Notes: generated from the sequence alone by a model not told the origin. A DNA stretch of 64,000 nucleotides from Denitromonas ohlonensis (GCF_007625205.1 NZ_VMNI01000003.1:202139-266138), one strand, 5' to 3'; positions 24,142 through 33,741 are shown, numbered from the stretch's first letter. Numbers and translations: made by a program.

Positions 24142-25623
24142 ATGCCGCAAATCAATTGGAATGACTACGCCTGCGAAGGCCTGTACGACGAGCTTCTGGC
24201 CAGTGCGGGCAAACCCCGTCCTGCCGCCCAGGCCGTCTGCGACTACCTGAGCTCGATCGACGCAAAGGAAGTTCGCGATCTGAAAACGGCCGCCGAAGTG
24301 GCGATCCAGGTCATGGGCATCACCTTCACCGTGTACTCCGATGGCGACATGATCGACCGCGCCTGGCCCTTCGACATCGTGCCGCGCATCATTCCCAGCC
24401 ACGAGTGGGAACACGTCGAGGCCGGCCTCAAGCAACGCGTGAAGGCGCTCAACCTGTTCATTGACGACCTCTACAACGAGCAGCGCATCATCAAGGACGG
24501 CGTGTTCCCGGCCGAGCTGCTGGAGCAATCCGTCAACTTCCGTCAGCAATGTGTCGGCATCCACCCGCCGGGCGGCATCTGGGCGCACATCTGCGGCTCC
24601 GATCTGGTGCGCGACAAGGACGGCACCATCTACGTGCTCGAAGACAACCTGCGCATTCCGTCCGGCGTGTCTTACATGCTCGAGAATCGCAACGTCAGCA
24701 AGCGCGTAATGCCCGAACTGTTCCAGACCGGCCGCATCCTGCCCGTTGACGATTATCCGGCGCAGCTGCACGACATGCTCGCCGCGATGTCGCCGCGCAA
24801 GATCAACGAGCCGAACATCGTCGTGCTCACGCCCGGCATTTACAACTCGGCCTACTACGAGCACGCCTTCCTGGCGCAGCAAATGGGCGTCGATCTGGTC
24901 GAAGGCTCCGACCTCATCGTGGGCTCCGACGACTGCGTGTATATGCGGACCATCGACGGTCTGGTGCATGTGGACGTGATCTACCGGCGGGTCGACGACT
25001 TGTTCATCGACCCCGAGGCCTTCAACCCCGAATCGACGCTCGGCGTGCCCGGCGTCATGCGCGCATGGCGCAAGGGCACGGTCGCCCTGTGCAATGCGCC
25101 CGGCGCCGGCGTGGCCGACGACAAGGTGGTGTATGCCTATGTGCCAGAGATCATCCGCTACTATCTCGACGCCGAGCCCATCTTGCCGAACGTGCCGAGC
25201 TATCTGTGCATGCGTGAGGACGATCGCAACTACGTGCTGGCCAACCTCGACAAGCTGGTGGTCAAGCCGGCCAACGAGTCCGGCGGCTACGGCATGCTCA
25301 TTGGCCCGCACTCAACCGCCGAAGAGCAAGCCCAGTTTGCCGAACTGATCAAGGCCAACCCGCGCAACTACATGGCCCAGCCCACCCTGGGCCTGTCCGT
25401 GACCCCGACGCTCACCGACAGCGCCATCGAGCCGCGACATGTCGATCTGCGCCCCTTCATCCTGTCCTCTGGCACCGACACCTATGTGACCACCGGCGGG
25501 CTGACCCGCGTCGCGCTGGTCAAGGGGTCGCTGGTCGTCAACTCCTCGCAAGGTGGCGGCAGCAAGGACACCTGGATCGTCGACACCTCCGGACAGGGAC
25601 AAGTCCAAGGACAAGGGAGCTGA
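24142..25623 (+). CDS. circularly permuted ATP-grasp type 2 protein (DUF404/DUF407)
   Basis: 493 aa. The family pattern is clear: the N-terminal helical part, then RQQCVGIHPPGGIWAHICGS, EDNLRIPSGVSYMLENR, the VIYRRVDDLFIDPE block and a late ATP-grasp lysine region (VVKPANESGGYGM). These enzymes are predicted to ligate amino-acid or peptide substrates; the product is unknown. The start ATG at 24142 has a strong GGAGGAG site. The alpha-E gene follows after five bases, the standard pairing. The transglutaminase-like gene often found third is missing here. Confidence 0.9.
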   Translation: MPQINWNDYACEGLYDELLASAGKPRPAAQAVCDYLSSIDAKEVRDLKTAAEVAIQVMGITFTVYSDGDMIDRAWPFDIVPRIIPSHEWEHVEAGLKQRVKALNLFIDDLYNEQRIIKDGVFPAELLEQSVNFRQQCVGIHPPGGIWAHICGSDLVRDKDGTIYVLEDNLRIPSGVSYMLENRNVSKRVMPELFQTGRILPVDDYPAQLHDMLAAMSPRKINEPNIVVLTPGIYNSAYYEHAFLAQQMGVDLVEGSDLIVGSDDCVYMRTIDGLVHVDVIYRRVDDLFIDPEAFNPESTLGVPGVMRAWRKGTVALCNAPGAGVADDKVVYAYVPEIIRYYLDAEPILPNVPSYLCMREDDRNYVLANLDKLVVKPANESGGYGMLIGPHSTAEEQAQFAELIKANPRNYMAQPTLGLSVTPTLTDSAIEPRHVDLRPFILSSGTDTYVTTGGLTRVALVKGSLVVNSSQGGGSKDTWIVDTSGQGQVQGQGS

Positions 25624-25627
25624 AAAC

Positions 25628-26590
25628 ATGCTGTCACGTGTAGCCGAAAACCTTTACTGGATGGCGCGCTATCTGGAGCGCGCCGAAGACACCGCCCGCC
25701 TGGTGCGGGTCAGTCGCCACCTGATGCTCGACTTCCCCGGCACCGCCACCCTCGGCTGGTCATCGCTGATTTCGATCAGCGGCGCGGATGAGATCTTCGA
25801 CGAGTACTACACCGAGCGGGACGCAGCCAGCGTGCTCACCTTCCTGTGCGCCGACCGCCGCTACAGCGGCTCGGTCCTCGGTGCGCTCTCAGCCGCTCGC
25901 GAGAATCTGCGCACCACGCGTGAGGTCATGCCGCGCGAAGTGTGGGAAGAAGTGAACCGGCTGTTTCTCGAATGCAGCGACATCTTCAGCGGCACCATCG
26001 ATCTGCGCCGTCTTGACGACTTCCTGCGGGTGGTCATCCGCGGCTGCCAGGCGCTGACCGGCATGCTCGACGGCAGTCTGAGCGACACCCCCGCACGCAC
26101 CTTCTGCGCGGTCGGCGGCTACCTCGAACGCGCCGACATGATCACCCGCATCCTCGACGTGCGTTCGGCCAACCTGCTGCCGCGCACGCCGGACGACCTC
26201 ACCCCCTTCGAGAACCTGCAGTGGATGAGCGTGCTCAAATCGCTGTCGGCCTATCAGATGTACCGTCAGCATGTGCGCCTGCGGGTGCGCGGCCCCGATG
26301 TGGTGCGTTTCATCCTGCTCAACCCGCAGTTCCCGCGCGCCCTGTACCGCTGCCTGAACAATCTTCATCGCAAGCTGTACACCCTGCCCAGGTCAACGCT
26401 GGCCTGCCAGCGTGTCACCGAGCTGCTCGGCATGCTGGCGACCGAGGACGCCGCCCATCTGGCCGACTCGCCAGACCGGCTGCACGCCTTTGTCGATGAG
26501 TTGCAGCTAGGCTTCAACCGGGTGCACGAAGCGATTCAGGGCACCTGGTTTGCGGGGGTCGACAGTCCGGCGCCCGTCGTGGCCGACTAA
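25628..26590 (+). CDS. alpha-E domain protein
   Basis: 320 aa, all-helical. The N-terminus MLSRVAENLYWMARYLERAED is the family hallmark, followed by TPARTFCAVGGYLERADM, the internal repeat of the same motif. Alpha-E proteins occur with the type 2 ATP-grasp proteins in predicted peptide-synthesis or modification operons. The ATG at 25628 follows AAGGGAG; the longer frame from 25553 overlaps the upstream gene and was rejected. A terminator follows directly, so the operon has two genes. Confidence 0.9.
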   Translation: MLSRVAENLYWMARYLERAEDTARLVRVSRHLMLDFPGTATLGWSSLISISGADEIFDEYYTERDAASVLTFLCADRRYSGSVLGALSAARENLRTTREVMPREVWEEVNRLFLECSDIFSGTIDLRRLDDFLRVVIRGCQALTGMLDGSLSDTPARTFCAVGGYLERADMITRILDVRSANLLPRTPDDLTPFENLQWMSVLKSLSAYQMYRQHVRLRVRGPDVVRFILLNPQFPRALYRCLNNLHRKLYTLPRSTLACQRVTELLGMLATEDAAHLADSPDRLHAFVDELQLGFNRVHEAIQGTWFAGVDSPAPVVAD

Positions 26591-26592
26591 AC

Positions 26593-26621
26593 AAAAAACC
26601 CGGGTCACCCCGGGTTTTTTT
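26593..26621. terminator. bidirectional intrinsic terminator
   Basis: AAAAAACCCGGG and CCCGGGTTTTTT pair around a short TCAC loop, with A- and T-tracts on both sides. It ends the ATP-grasp/alpha-E operon and, from the other side, the ccm operon. Confidence 0.93.
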
Positions 26622-26622
26622 A

Positions 26623-27864
26623 TTATTGCGCCAGCTCGGTCTCGATCAGGAGATTCACCCCGCTGGCGTCTGGCGGCACCGCCAGCACGCTGCTGTCCAG
26701 ATCGCCGGGGCGCGCCCCGGCATTGCCGCTCTTGGAGACCCGGGCACCGATCTCCACCTTGGCGGGAATCGGGCGATCCCCCGCCATGGAAGGCACCCCG
26801 GCAAAATCAAACTGCACGGGCAGATCCGCCACCGTCTTGCGCAAGATCGCGAACGGCATGCCACCGCCCTCGGGCCGGACATAGATGAACACCACGTCGT
26901 CCGCCTTGGCCTTCTCGACCAGGGCCGGCGACAACGCCACCGTCCCGGCCAGCGAAATGCCGGCACCCGGCGCGGCCGCAGGCGCAGCTGCCGCCACCGC
27001 CGCGGCAGGCGCCATCCCGGCCTTTTGACGTGCCTCGGCGATGCCTTGACGAATGGAGGTCGCCAACTCGCTTTCAGCGGGCAACTGAGCGAGCATGCGC
27101 TCCCACTGCGCCGCCGCCTTGGCGAAATCGGACGCCTGGAATGCCGCACTGCCCGACAGCGCCAGCGCCTTGATATTGTCCGGCTCCAGCGACAAGGCCT
27201 TGTCGATCAGGCGCGACGGCTCGCCCACCAGCGAACGGTTGTTGCCGGCGGCCAGCGCATCGGCCCAGTCGGCATAGACCTGCGCTTCATCCGGCATGCG
27301 CTTGGCCAGCTCGCCATAAGCGGTGGCGGCATCGGCGAAACGGCCCATGGCGCTATACGAGCGGGCCAGCATGAACCAGCCTTCGGCGTTCTCCGGGTCT
27401 TGCTTGAGGCGCTCGGCCAGCGTGGCCACCATCTCTTCGACCTGCTCCTGCGTCACCTGATGGGTGTCTTCGCCACCGACCTGAGTCGGGTCCAGCCCAT
27501 CCAGGCTGCCGATATCGAGATAGATGACGCCCGCAAGCAGCGGGATCAGCAAGGCCGTCGCCATGCCCCAGCCCCGCGCCGGCTTCCCGCTCAAGGTGCC
27601 CGAGCGGGTCTCGCCCTCTTCCAGCGCGCGGCGTTCGAGTTCGTCCCGGGTGCGCTGATAGTCAGACTGCGACATATCGCCTGCGGCGACGTCTGCGTCG
27701 AGCTCGGCGAGTTGTTCGCGCAGGACCGACAGCGCCGTTTTGGTCTGCAATGCATTGGCGTCGTCGTCAAGCTGGGCGCCAGAGGCGTTGCGGAACAGCG
27801 GCACCACCACCATCAACAGGGCCGCCACCACCAGCAGTACGGCAAATACGATGAAGCTAGTCAT
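26623..27864 (-). CDS. ccmI: CcmI, apocytochrome chaperone
   Basis: 413 aa. Two membrane helices (about 3-22 and 100-120) flank a cytoplasmic loop with a coiled-coil look; a periplasmic TPR region (about 140-280, with GWFMLARSYSAMGRFADAA) and a C-terminal beta domain follow. This is the layout of CcmI/CycH, which holds apocytochromes for heme ligation with CcmF and CcmH. The ATG at 27864 overlaps the ccmH stop (ATGA). It is the last gene of ccmABCDEFGHI. Confidence 0.92.
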   Translation of the reverse strand: MTSFIVFAVLLVVAALLMVVVPLFRNASGAQLDDDANALQTKTALSVLREQLAELDADVAAGDMSQSDYQRTRDELERRALEEGETRSGTLSGKPARGWGMATALLIPLLAGVIYLDIGSLDGLDPTQVGGEDTHQVTQEQVEEMVATLAERLKQDPENAEGWFMLARSYSAMGRFADAATAYGELAKRMPDEAQVYADWADALAAGNNRSLVGEPSRLIDKALSLEPDNIKALALSGSAAFQASDFAKAAAQWERMLAQLPAESELATSIRQGIAEARQKAGMAPAAAVAAAAPAAAPGAGISLAGTVALSPALVEKAKADDVVFIYVRPEGGGMPFAILRKTVADLPVQFDFAGVPSMAGDRPIPAKVEIGARVSKSGNAGARPGDLDSSVLAVPPDASGVNLLIETELAQ

Positions 27865-28334
27865 GCCTGTGTTCCGTTGTTGTCATCTTTTTCAAGCAGG
27901 GCGCGCGCTTTGGCGCGCTGCGCTTCGTTCAGCACCGGTGCGCTTTCTTTGTTGCGCCGCGACAGGCGCAGCATCAGCACACCAATACCGACCACGGCCA
28001 GCACCAGCGGACCGAGCCACAACAGCAGCGTGCTGCCGCGCATCGGCGGCTCATACAGCACGAAGTCGCCATAGCGGGCCACCATGTAGTCGGCGATCTC
28101 GTCTTCGTTTTTGCCGGCACTCAGCTGTTCGCGCACCTGCTCACGCAGATCCACTGCCAGGTCCGCGTCGGACTCGGCGATGGACTGGTTCTGACAGACC
28201 AGACAGCGCAGCTTGTGCGACAAGGCCATCACGCGCTCTTCAAGCGCCTGGTCCGCCGCGACGGGCTCTGCCGTCTGGGCGTGCGCAACGAGCGCGAACA
28301 AAGACAGCCCGCAGGCCAGAAGGAAACGTCGCAT
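27861..28334 (-). CDS. ccmH: CcmH, apocytochrome thioreductase
   Basis: 157 aa. A signal peptide precedes the redox motif LRCLVCQNQSIAESDA (conserved RCxxCQNQ), then a helical domain and a C-terminal membrane helix (about 100-125). It reduces CXXCH cysteines of apocytochromes together with CcmG. It ends with a charged cytoplasmic tail. Three bases separate it from ccmG, and it overlaps ccmI. Confidence 0.95.
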   Translation of the reverse strand: MRRFLLACGLSLFALVAHAQTAEPVAADQALEERVMALSHKLRCLVCQNQSIAESDADLAVDLREQVREQLSAGKNEDEIADYMVARYGDFVLYEPPMRGSTLLLWLGPLVLAVVGIGVLMLRLSRRNKESAPVLNEAQRAKARALLEKDDNNGTQA

Positions 28335-28336
28335 GA

Positions 28337-28930
28337 TCAGGATTCCGCCTTGAGGGCGGCCACTTTGGGCAGGATGGTGTCGCGCAGCGCATCGGGCGTG
28401 ATCGGGCCGATGTGCTTGTGGCGAATCACGCCTTGCTTGTCGATGAGGAAGGTCTCGGGCACGCCATACACGCCAAAGTCGATGCCGACACGACCATTGA
28501 TGTCGAGAATGCTCACGTCGTAGGGGTCGCCATGGCTCTGCAGCCAGTCACGGGCGCGCTCGATGGCCATCGGCAACTCGTTCTCGGCCGCCACCTTGCG
28601 CATGTCGATACCGCCGTCGCCGCGCACTTCCTTGTAGTTGAGCCCGACCAGAGGCACTTCCTTGCGCTTGGCGAGCGCCACCAGCACCGGATGCTCCTGG
28701 CGGCAAGCGACGCACCACGAGGCCCACACATTGAGCAACCACACCTGGCCCTTCATGTCGGCCAGCGCGAGGGTTTGCTCGGGGTTATCCAGGCGCGCGA
28801 GGGTGAAATCCGGCGCGGGTTTGTCGATGAGCGGTGAGGGGACTTCCCGCGGATTCAGGCTCAGGCCGAATCCGAGGAAACCCACCAGCAGCAAAAACAG
28901 AAACAGGGGAACAAGAAACTTGGCTTTCAT
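28337..28930 (-). CDS. ccmG: CcmG/DsbE thiol-disulfide oxidoreductase
   Basis: 197 aa, anchored by one N-terminal helix (about 5-24). Thioredoxin fold with active site NVWASWCVACRQEHP and the family GVPETFLID cis-proline region. It keeps CcmH and apocytochrome cysteines reduced for heme attachment. The active site reads WCVAC, a common variant of the DsbE WCPTC motif. Eight bases follow ccmF. Confidence 0.94.
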   Translation of the reverse strand: MKAKFLVPLFLFLLLVGFLGFGLSLNPREVPSPLIDKPAPDFTLARLDNPEQTLALADMKGQVWLLNVWASWCVACRQEHPVLVALAKRKEVPLVGLNYKEVRGDGGIDMRKVAAENELPMAIERARDWLQSHGDPYDVSILDINGRVGIDFGVYGVPETFLIDKQGVIRHKHIGPITPDALRDTILPKVAALKAES

Positions 28931-28938
28931 AGGACTCT

Positions 28939-30912
28939 TCAGGCCGTTTGGCGCGCGCCGGCGTCAGGAGCAGTACGTGCCGCCAGCCGGCGATAACGTC
29001 GGTCGGCCGCCGCCAATCCGCCACCGAAGGCCATCAGCAAGCAACCGAACCAGATCCAGCTGATAAAGGGCTTGTAATAGAGGCGCACAATCCAGGTCGT
29101 GTCGTCGATCATCTCGCCCATCGACGCGTAAATATCGCCAAACAGGCCGATATCCAGCGAGGCCTCGGTCATGGGCATCTGGCGCGCGAGGTAGATCCGT
29201 TTTTCGGGCGTGAGCGTCGCGACCGGCTGACCCTCGCGGGTGACTTTCAGCGTCCCTTGGGCTGCCGCATAGTTCGGGCCGGGTGCATCGGTGATGGCGG
29301 TCAGCTCGAAGTCGTAGCCGGCCAGCGTGGCGGTGTCACCCACCTGCATTTTCACATCGATGTTGGTCTGCGTGCCATTGACCATGGCGACCCCGATGAT
29401 GAAGAAGCCGATACCGACGTGGGCGATCCACATGCCCCACCAGGCGCGCGGAATGCCGCTCAGGCGCACACCGGCCGCGGCACCCGGCCGCTCACGCAGA
29501 CGCTCGACGAGCAGCACGGCATTGACAATCAGCACCCAGGCGGCCAGCGACATGCCGACGATCATGCGCCAGCTCATCGTGCCGGCCATCCACGCGCCGG
29601 TCAGCCCGAGCACCACACTGGCGACAAACCACGGCGCCACTTTGCCCAGGACGACGCCGACGTCGTGGCCCTTCCAGCGCAGCAGGGGCCCCATCGCCAT
29701 CAGCAAGACGACCGGCACCATCAGCGGCAGAAACACCGACTCGAAGTACGGCGGGCCAACAGAGATCTTGCCCAGATTGAGCGCATCGAGGAACAAGGGG
29801 TAGAGCGTGCCGAGCAGCACCGAGGTGGCAACCACCGACAGCAATACGTTATTGGCCAGCAACACCGACTCGCGCGACACCAGGGCAAACTTGCCGCCGC
29901 CGGCGAGTTTGGGCGCGCGCCAGGCGAAGAGCATCAGCGAGACGCCGATCACCAGCACCAGCAAGCCGAGGATATACATGCCGCGACGCGGGTCGGTGGC
30001 GAAGGCATGCACCGAGGTGAGCACGCCCGAGCGGACCAGGAAGGTGCCCAGCAAGGACAACGAGAAGGCGGCGATGGCAAGCAATACCGTCCAGCTGCGG
30101 AAGGCGCCGCGCTTTTCAGTCACCGCCAGCGAATGGATCAGCGCCGTGCCGACCAGCCAAGGCATGAAGGAGGCGTTTTCGACCGGGTCCCAGAACCACC
30201 AGCCGCCCCAGCCCAGCTCGTAATAGGCCCAGCCCGAGCCCACCGCGATACCCAAGGTGAGGAACACCCAGGCCACGCTGGTCCAGGGGCGCGACCAGCG
30301 CGCCCAGGCGACATCCAGCCGGCCGGAGATGAGCGCGGCAATGGCGAAGGCGAAGGCCACCGAGAAGCCGACATAGCCCATGTAGAGCAGCGGCGGATGG
30401 ATGATCATCCCCGGGTCTTGCAGCAAGGGGTTGAGGTCCTGGCCCTCGGCCACACCCGGCAACAGACGGTTGAAGGGGTTGGACGTAAACAGAATGAAGG
30501 AGATGAAGCCGCCGCTGACCAGGCCAAGCACGCCGAGCACGCGGGCGACGAAGATGTCCGGCAGCGTGCGCGAGAACATCGCGACCGCCAGCGTCCACCC
30601 CGCCAGGATCAGCCCCCACAGCAGCAAGGAACCCTCATGGCTGCCCCAGACGGCCGTCACGCGGTAATGCACGGGCAGTTTGGTATTGGAGTGCTGGGCA
30701 ACGTACTCCACTGAAAAATCGTTGGCCACGAAGGCCCAGGTCAAACAGGCAAACGCCAAGGCCATGAAGGCAAACTGCGCCACCGCGGCGGGCCGCGCCA
30801 CGGCAATCAAGGCGGAGCGATACTGGTGCGCGCCGACCAGCGGCACGACGCCCTGCACCAGCGCGACCAGGAAGGCCAGAATGAGCGCGAAATGTCCGAG
30901 TTCTGGAATCAT
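28939..30912 (-). CDS. ccmF: CcmF, heme-apocytochrome ligase subunit
   Basis: 657 aa polytopic membrane protein with about 15 helices. The tryptophan-rich heme-handling signature ELGWGGWWFWDPVEN (about 225-240) and conserved HEGSLLLWG and IHPPLLYMGYVG motifs are intact. It joins heme from CcmE to apocytochromes with CcmH and CcmI. The ATG at 30912 overlaps the ccmE stop (ATGA). Confidence 0.96.
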   Translation of the reverse strand: MIPELGHFALILAFLVALVQGVVPLVGAHQYRSALIAVARPAAVAQFAFMALAFACLTWAFVANDFSVEYVAQHSNTKLPVHYRVTAVWGSHEGSLLLWGLILAGWTLAVAMFSRTLPDIFVARVLGVLGLVSGGFISFILFTSNPFNRLLPGVAEGQDLNPLLQDPGMIIHPPLLYMGYVGFSVAFAFAIAALISGRLDVAWARWSRPWTSVAWVFLTLGIAVGSGWAYYELGWGGWWFWDPVENASFMPWLVGTALIHSLAVTEKRGAFRSWTVLLAIAAFSLSLLGTFLVRSGVLTSVHAFATDPRRGMYILGLLVLVIGVSLMLFAWRAPKLAGGGKFALVSRESVLLANNVLLSVVATSVLLGTLYPLFLDALNLGKISVGPPYFESVFLPLMVPVVLLMAMGPLLRWKGHDVGVVLGKVAPWFVASVVLGLTGAWMAGTMSWRMIVGMSLAAWVLIVNAVLLVERLRERPGAAAGVRLSGIPRAWWGMWIAHVGIGFFIIGVAMVNGTQTNIDVKMQVGDTATLAGYDFELTAITDAPGPNYAAAQGTLKVTREGQPVATLTPEKRIYLARQMPMTEASLDIGLFGDIYASMGEMIDDTTWIVRLYYKPFISWIWFGCLLMAFGGGLAAADRRYRRLAARTAPDAGARQTA

Positions 30913-31355
30913 TGCGACACCGTCGCGGCTGTTTTGTGCGCCTGGTCGATGGCGTCCTGCGCTTCGGGCGGCATGTAGTTTTCGTCGTGCTTGGCCAGCA
31001 CTTCCGTGGCCGAAAACTGGCCGTCAGCCCCCAGCGCGCCCTGCACCACGGCTCCCTTGCCTTCCTTGAACAGGTCGGGCAAGGGGCCCTTGTATGCCAC
31101 GGGAATCGAACGGGCGGTATCGGTAATGGCGAAGCGCACGGTGATGCCGTCGGCGTCGCGCTTGATCGAGCCGTCCTCGACCATGCCGCCGATACGGAAG
31201 GTTCGCCCTTGCGGCGCCTTACCTTCGGCCACCTCGGTCGGCGTATGGAAGAACACCAGGTTCTGCTGGAATGCCGACAACACCAGGGCCACGGCACCGC
31301 CAAGCAAGGCGACACCTGCCACCACGAGGATCAGACGTTTCTGTCTGGCTTTCAT
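30909..31355 (-). CDS. ccmE: CcmE, heme chaperone
   Basis: 148 aa. One N-terminal helix (about 8-28) and a periplasmic OB-fold domain. The heme-binding histidine is H123 in AKHDENYMP, with the tyrosine that follows it. It carries heme from CcmC to CcmF. The ATG at 31355 overlaps the ccmD stop; a long in-frame upstream extension was rejected because it covers ccmD. Confidence 0.95.
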   Translation of the reverse strand: MKARQKRLILVVAGVALLGGAVALVLSAFQQNLVFFHTPTEVAEGKAPQGRTFRIGGMVEDGSIKRDADGITVRFAITDTARSIPVAYKGPLPDLFKEGKGAVVQGALGADGQFSATEVLAKHDENYMPPEAQDAIDQAHKTAATVSQ

Positions 31356-31552
31356 TCTTGAATCTCCTTGCGCCGCGCGCTGGCCTTCATGGCCTGACGC
31401 AGCCGCTGCAACCGATGAACCACTTGCTTCCGACGGCGTAACACCACGACAAGTTCCAGCGCGATTAAAGCAAATGTGACGCCATAGGAACCCCAGACGA
31501 AGAACCCGGCCCCACCCATGGACCAGAAATCGGACATCGATTGCCAGTTCAT
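31352..31552 (-). CDS. ccmD: CcmD, small membrane protein
   Basis: 66 aa: one membrane helix (about 12-37, FFVWGSYGVTFALIALELVVV) followed by a basic cytoplasmic tail (RRRK...RL..LR). The size and layout fit CcmD, which releases heme-loaded CcmE from CcmABC. It overlaps ccmC upstream and ccmE downstream by four bases each. Confidence 0.9.
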   Translation of the reverse strand: MNWQSMSDFWSMGGAGFFVWGSYGVTFALIALELVVVLRRRKQVVHRLQRLRQAMKASARRKEIQE

Positions 31553-32310
31553 GCCTGCGCCCCCTTGGCATCCAGGACCTCGCCCACCCAATCGGTATGG
31601 CGCTCACGCTCGAGAATCAGCGAGCGCACCCGCCACAGCACCACAGCGATCGTATAAGCCCACGAGGCGAGCGCCATCACCAGCATGGCCATCAGCATGG
31701 TGGTTGCCATGCTGGGCGCCTTGGTGAGGCTGACCGATGCGCCCTGATGGAGGGTGTTCCACCATTTCACCGAGAAATAGATGATCGGCACATTCACCGC
31801 GCCAACCAGCGCGAGAATGGCGCCGGCCTTGTCGGCCCGACGGGGGTCTTCAATCGCGCGGGTCAGGGCCATGAAGCCGAAATACAGAAACAACAGCAGC
31901 AACTGCGAGGTCAGCCGCGCATCCCAGACCCAATACGCGCCCCAGGTCGGCCGCCCCCACAGGGCGCCGGTCCACAAGGCGACGAAACAGAACATCGCGC
32001 CGGTTGGGGCCAGCGCCTGGGTCATCATGGCCGACAGGCGGGTGTTGAAAACGACCCCGATCGCCGACCAGAAGGCCATGATCAGATAGATGAACATCGA
32101 CATCCAGGCCGCCGGCACATGAATGAAGATGACCCGATACACCTCGCCCTGTACCGCATCGGTCGGTGCGACAAAAAAGCCGAGATACAGGCCGATCAAG
32201 GTGAAGCCCACCGCGGCCGCCGCAAACCAGGGCGCCAGACGCCCCGCGAGCGGATAGAACACGTTCGGTGCGGCGTAACGAAAGAGACTGAAGCGTTGTC
32301 CGGATTCCAT
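31549..32310 (-). CDS. ccmC: CcmC, heme delivery membrane protein
   Basis: 253 aa with six helices. The tryptophan-rich motif WGRPTWGAYWVWDARLTS and the flanking histidines (FIHVPAAW, and NTLHQGAS) bind heme. It loads heme onto CcmE. The start at 32310 lies 52 bases after ccmB. Confidence 0.95.
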   Translation of the reverse strand: MESGQRFSLFRYAAPNVFYPLAGRLAPWFAAAAVGFTLIGLYLGFFVAPTDAVQGEVYRVIFIHVPAAWMSMFIYLIMAFWSAIGVVFNTRLSAMMTQALAPTGAMFCFVALWTGALWGRPTWGAYWVWDARLTSQLLLLFLYFGFMALTRAIEDPRRADKAGAILALVGAVNVPIIYFSVKWWNTLHQGASVSLTKAPSMATTMLMAMLVMALASWAYTIAVVLWRVRSLILERERHTDWVGEVLDAKGAQA

Positions 32311-32362
32311 GGCCTTAGGAAATCAGTAGCTGCGGCAAGACGACCGCAAGTTTTTCGGGGGC

Positions 32363-33031
32363 CTACTCTACCGCGATTCGCAAGGCGGCGGCACACGCCC
32401 ACGGCGCCAGCGCCAGCGCCGCCAGCGATCCACCGCCCAGCAGCATCAAATGCGCATTCGCCCCCGTGCCCGACAGGTAAGCATCCACCGCGCCCGCCCC
32501 AAAAATCAGGATCGGCACGAACAAGGGCAAGACCAGGAGCGCGAGCAGCATGCCCCCCCCCCTAAGCCCCAGCGTGAGCGCGGCGCCCACCCCGCCCAAA
32601 AGCGACAGGATCGGCGTACCGAGCAGCAAGGATAGGATCAGCACCCCGGTTGCGCTTTGCGTCATATCAAACAGCAAGGCCAGTGCCGGCGCGGCAATGA
32701 CCAAGGGCACGGCGGTGGTCAGCCAGTGCGCCAGCACCTTGGCCAGCACCCACAGCACGGGGGGCTCGGGCGACAGCAGAAGCTGCTCGAGCACGCCGTC
32801 CGTGTGGTCCTGCGAAAACACGCGGTGCAGCGACAGCAGCGTTGCCAGCAGCGCGGCGACCCACAACACACCAGGCGCGATGGTCCGCAGCAGATTCGGT
32901 TCGGCGCCGACACCAAAAGGGAACAAACAGGCGACGATGGTGAAGAACGACAGGGTCACCAGCACGTCGGCACGATTGCGCCAGGCCAGCAGCAGATCAC
33001 GGCGCAACACTTCGAGAAAGACGCTCAGCAT
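32363..33031 (-). CDS. ccmB: CcmB, ABC permease of heme export complex
   Basis: 222 aa with six hydrophobic helices and the family motif FSQDHTDGVLEQLLLSPEP. It forms the CcmABCD complex with CcmA. The ATG at 33031 overlaps the ccmA stop region by seven bases. The longer in-frame start at 33136 lies inside ccmA and was rejected. Confidence 0.94.
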   Translation of the reverse strand: MLSVFLEVLRRDLLLAWRNRADVLVTLSFFTIVACLFPFGVGAEPNLLRTIAPGVLWVAALLATLLSLHRVFSQDHTDGVLEQLLLSPEPPVLWVLAKVLAHWLTTAVPLVIAAPALALLFDMTQSATGVLILSLLLGTPILSLLGGVGAALTLGLRGGGMLLALLVLPLFVPILIFGAGAVDAYLSGTGANAHLMLLGGGSLAALALAPWACAAALRIAVE

Positions 33032-33651
33032 GCCGACTCCGCAAGATCGACCGTCCGCATCGGCGTGGCAAAGGGGACATCCTGGTGCGTGGTCATCACC
33101 ACCATGCCACCGCGGGCACAATGGGCGTCGAGCCACTCGGCCAGATCGCGCACGGCCGTGACGTCCAGCGCGGTAAAGGGCTCATCAAGTATCCACAAGG
33201 GCACGTTCTCGGACAGATACAGCCGCGCCAGCCCGACGCGACGACGCTGCCCTTGAGACAGCACCTTGGCGGGCAAGTCGCGCTGGGGGCCGAGCCCGAT
33301 GCGCTCGAGCGCCAGTTCGGACTGGCCGACATCGGCACTCAGACCATGACAGGCGGCCGCGAAGCGCAGGTTTTCAAGCGGACTGAGCAGATCGTTCAGG
33401 GCTGCGGCATGGCCCAGATAGAGCGTGTCGCGATGGAAGGCCTCGCGGGCGCGGTCGATACGCGCCCCCTTCCAGCTCACCTGACCGTGCTCGGGCATGC
33501 CCAGCCCGCACAGCAAGCGCAGCAGACTGGTCTTGCCAACCCCGTTCGGGCCGGCGATGCGAACCAACTCACCGGGTCGAACGGTCAGGGCGACATCGGC
33601 AAACAACATGCGATCGCCGCGCAGGCAGGCGAGTTCAGTGACTTCCAGCAT
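33025..33651 (-). CDS. ccmA: CcmA, ABC ATPase of heme export complex
   Basis: 208 aa. Walker A GPNGVGKTSLLR, signature LSQGQRRRVGLARL, Walker B LWILDEPFTALD and switch histidine (MTTHQD) are complete. It releases holo-CcmE from CcmC. It is the first gene of the ccm operon. The 65 bases upstream, after the nap terminator, must hold its promoter, but no clear -35/-10 pair stands out. Confidence 0.95.
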   Translation of the reverse strand: MLEVTELACLRGDRMLFADVALTVRPGELVRIAGPNGVGKTSLLRLLCGLGMPEHGQVSWKGARIDRAREAFHRDTLYLGHAAALNDLLSPLENLRFAAACHGLSADVGQSELALERIGLGPQRDLPAKVLSQGQRRRVGLARLYLSENVPLWILDEPFTALDVTAVRDLAEWLDAHCARGGMVVMTTHQDVPFATPMRTVDLAESAC

Positions 33652-33710
33652 GGCCGCGATTCAATCACATTGGGGCGTAAAAGGATATGTGTGAAATCAA
33701 ATCGAAGGCG

Positions 33711-33741
33711 CGAAAAAAAGGGCCGCTTGCGCGGCCCTTTG
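33711..33741 (-). terminator. intrinsic terminator of the nap operon
   Basis: On the minus strand AAAGGGCCGC pairs with GCGGCCCTTT around a GCAA loop and runs into a run of seven T residues. It lies 28 bases past the napC stop and separates nap from ccm on the same strand. Confidence 0.92.

Noticed and set aside
28948..30714. Open frame antisense to ccmF
   Set aside because: Shadow of ccmF; very rich in H, Q, G and R.
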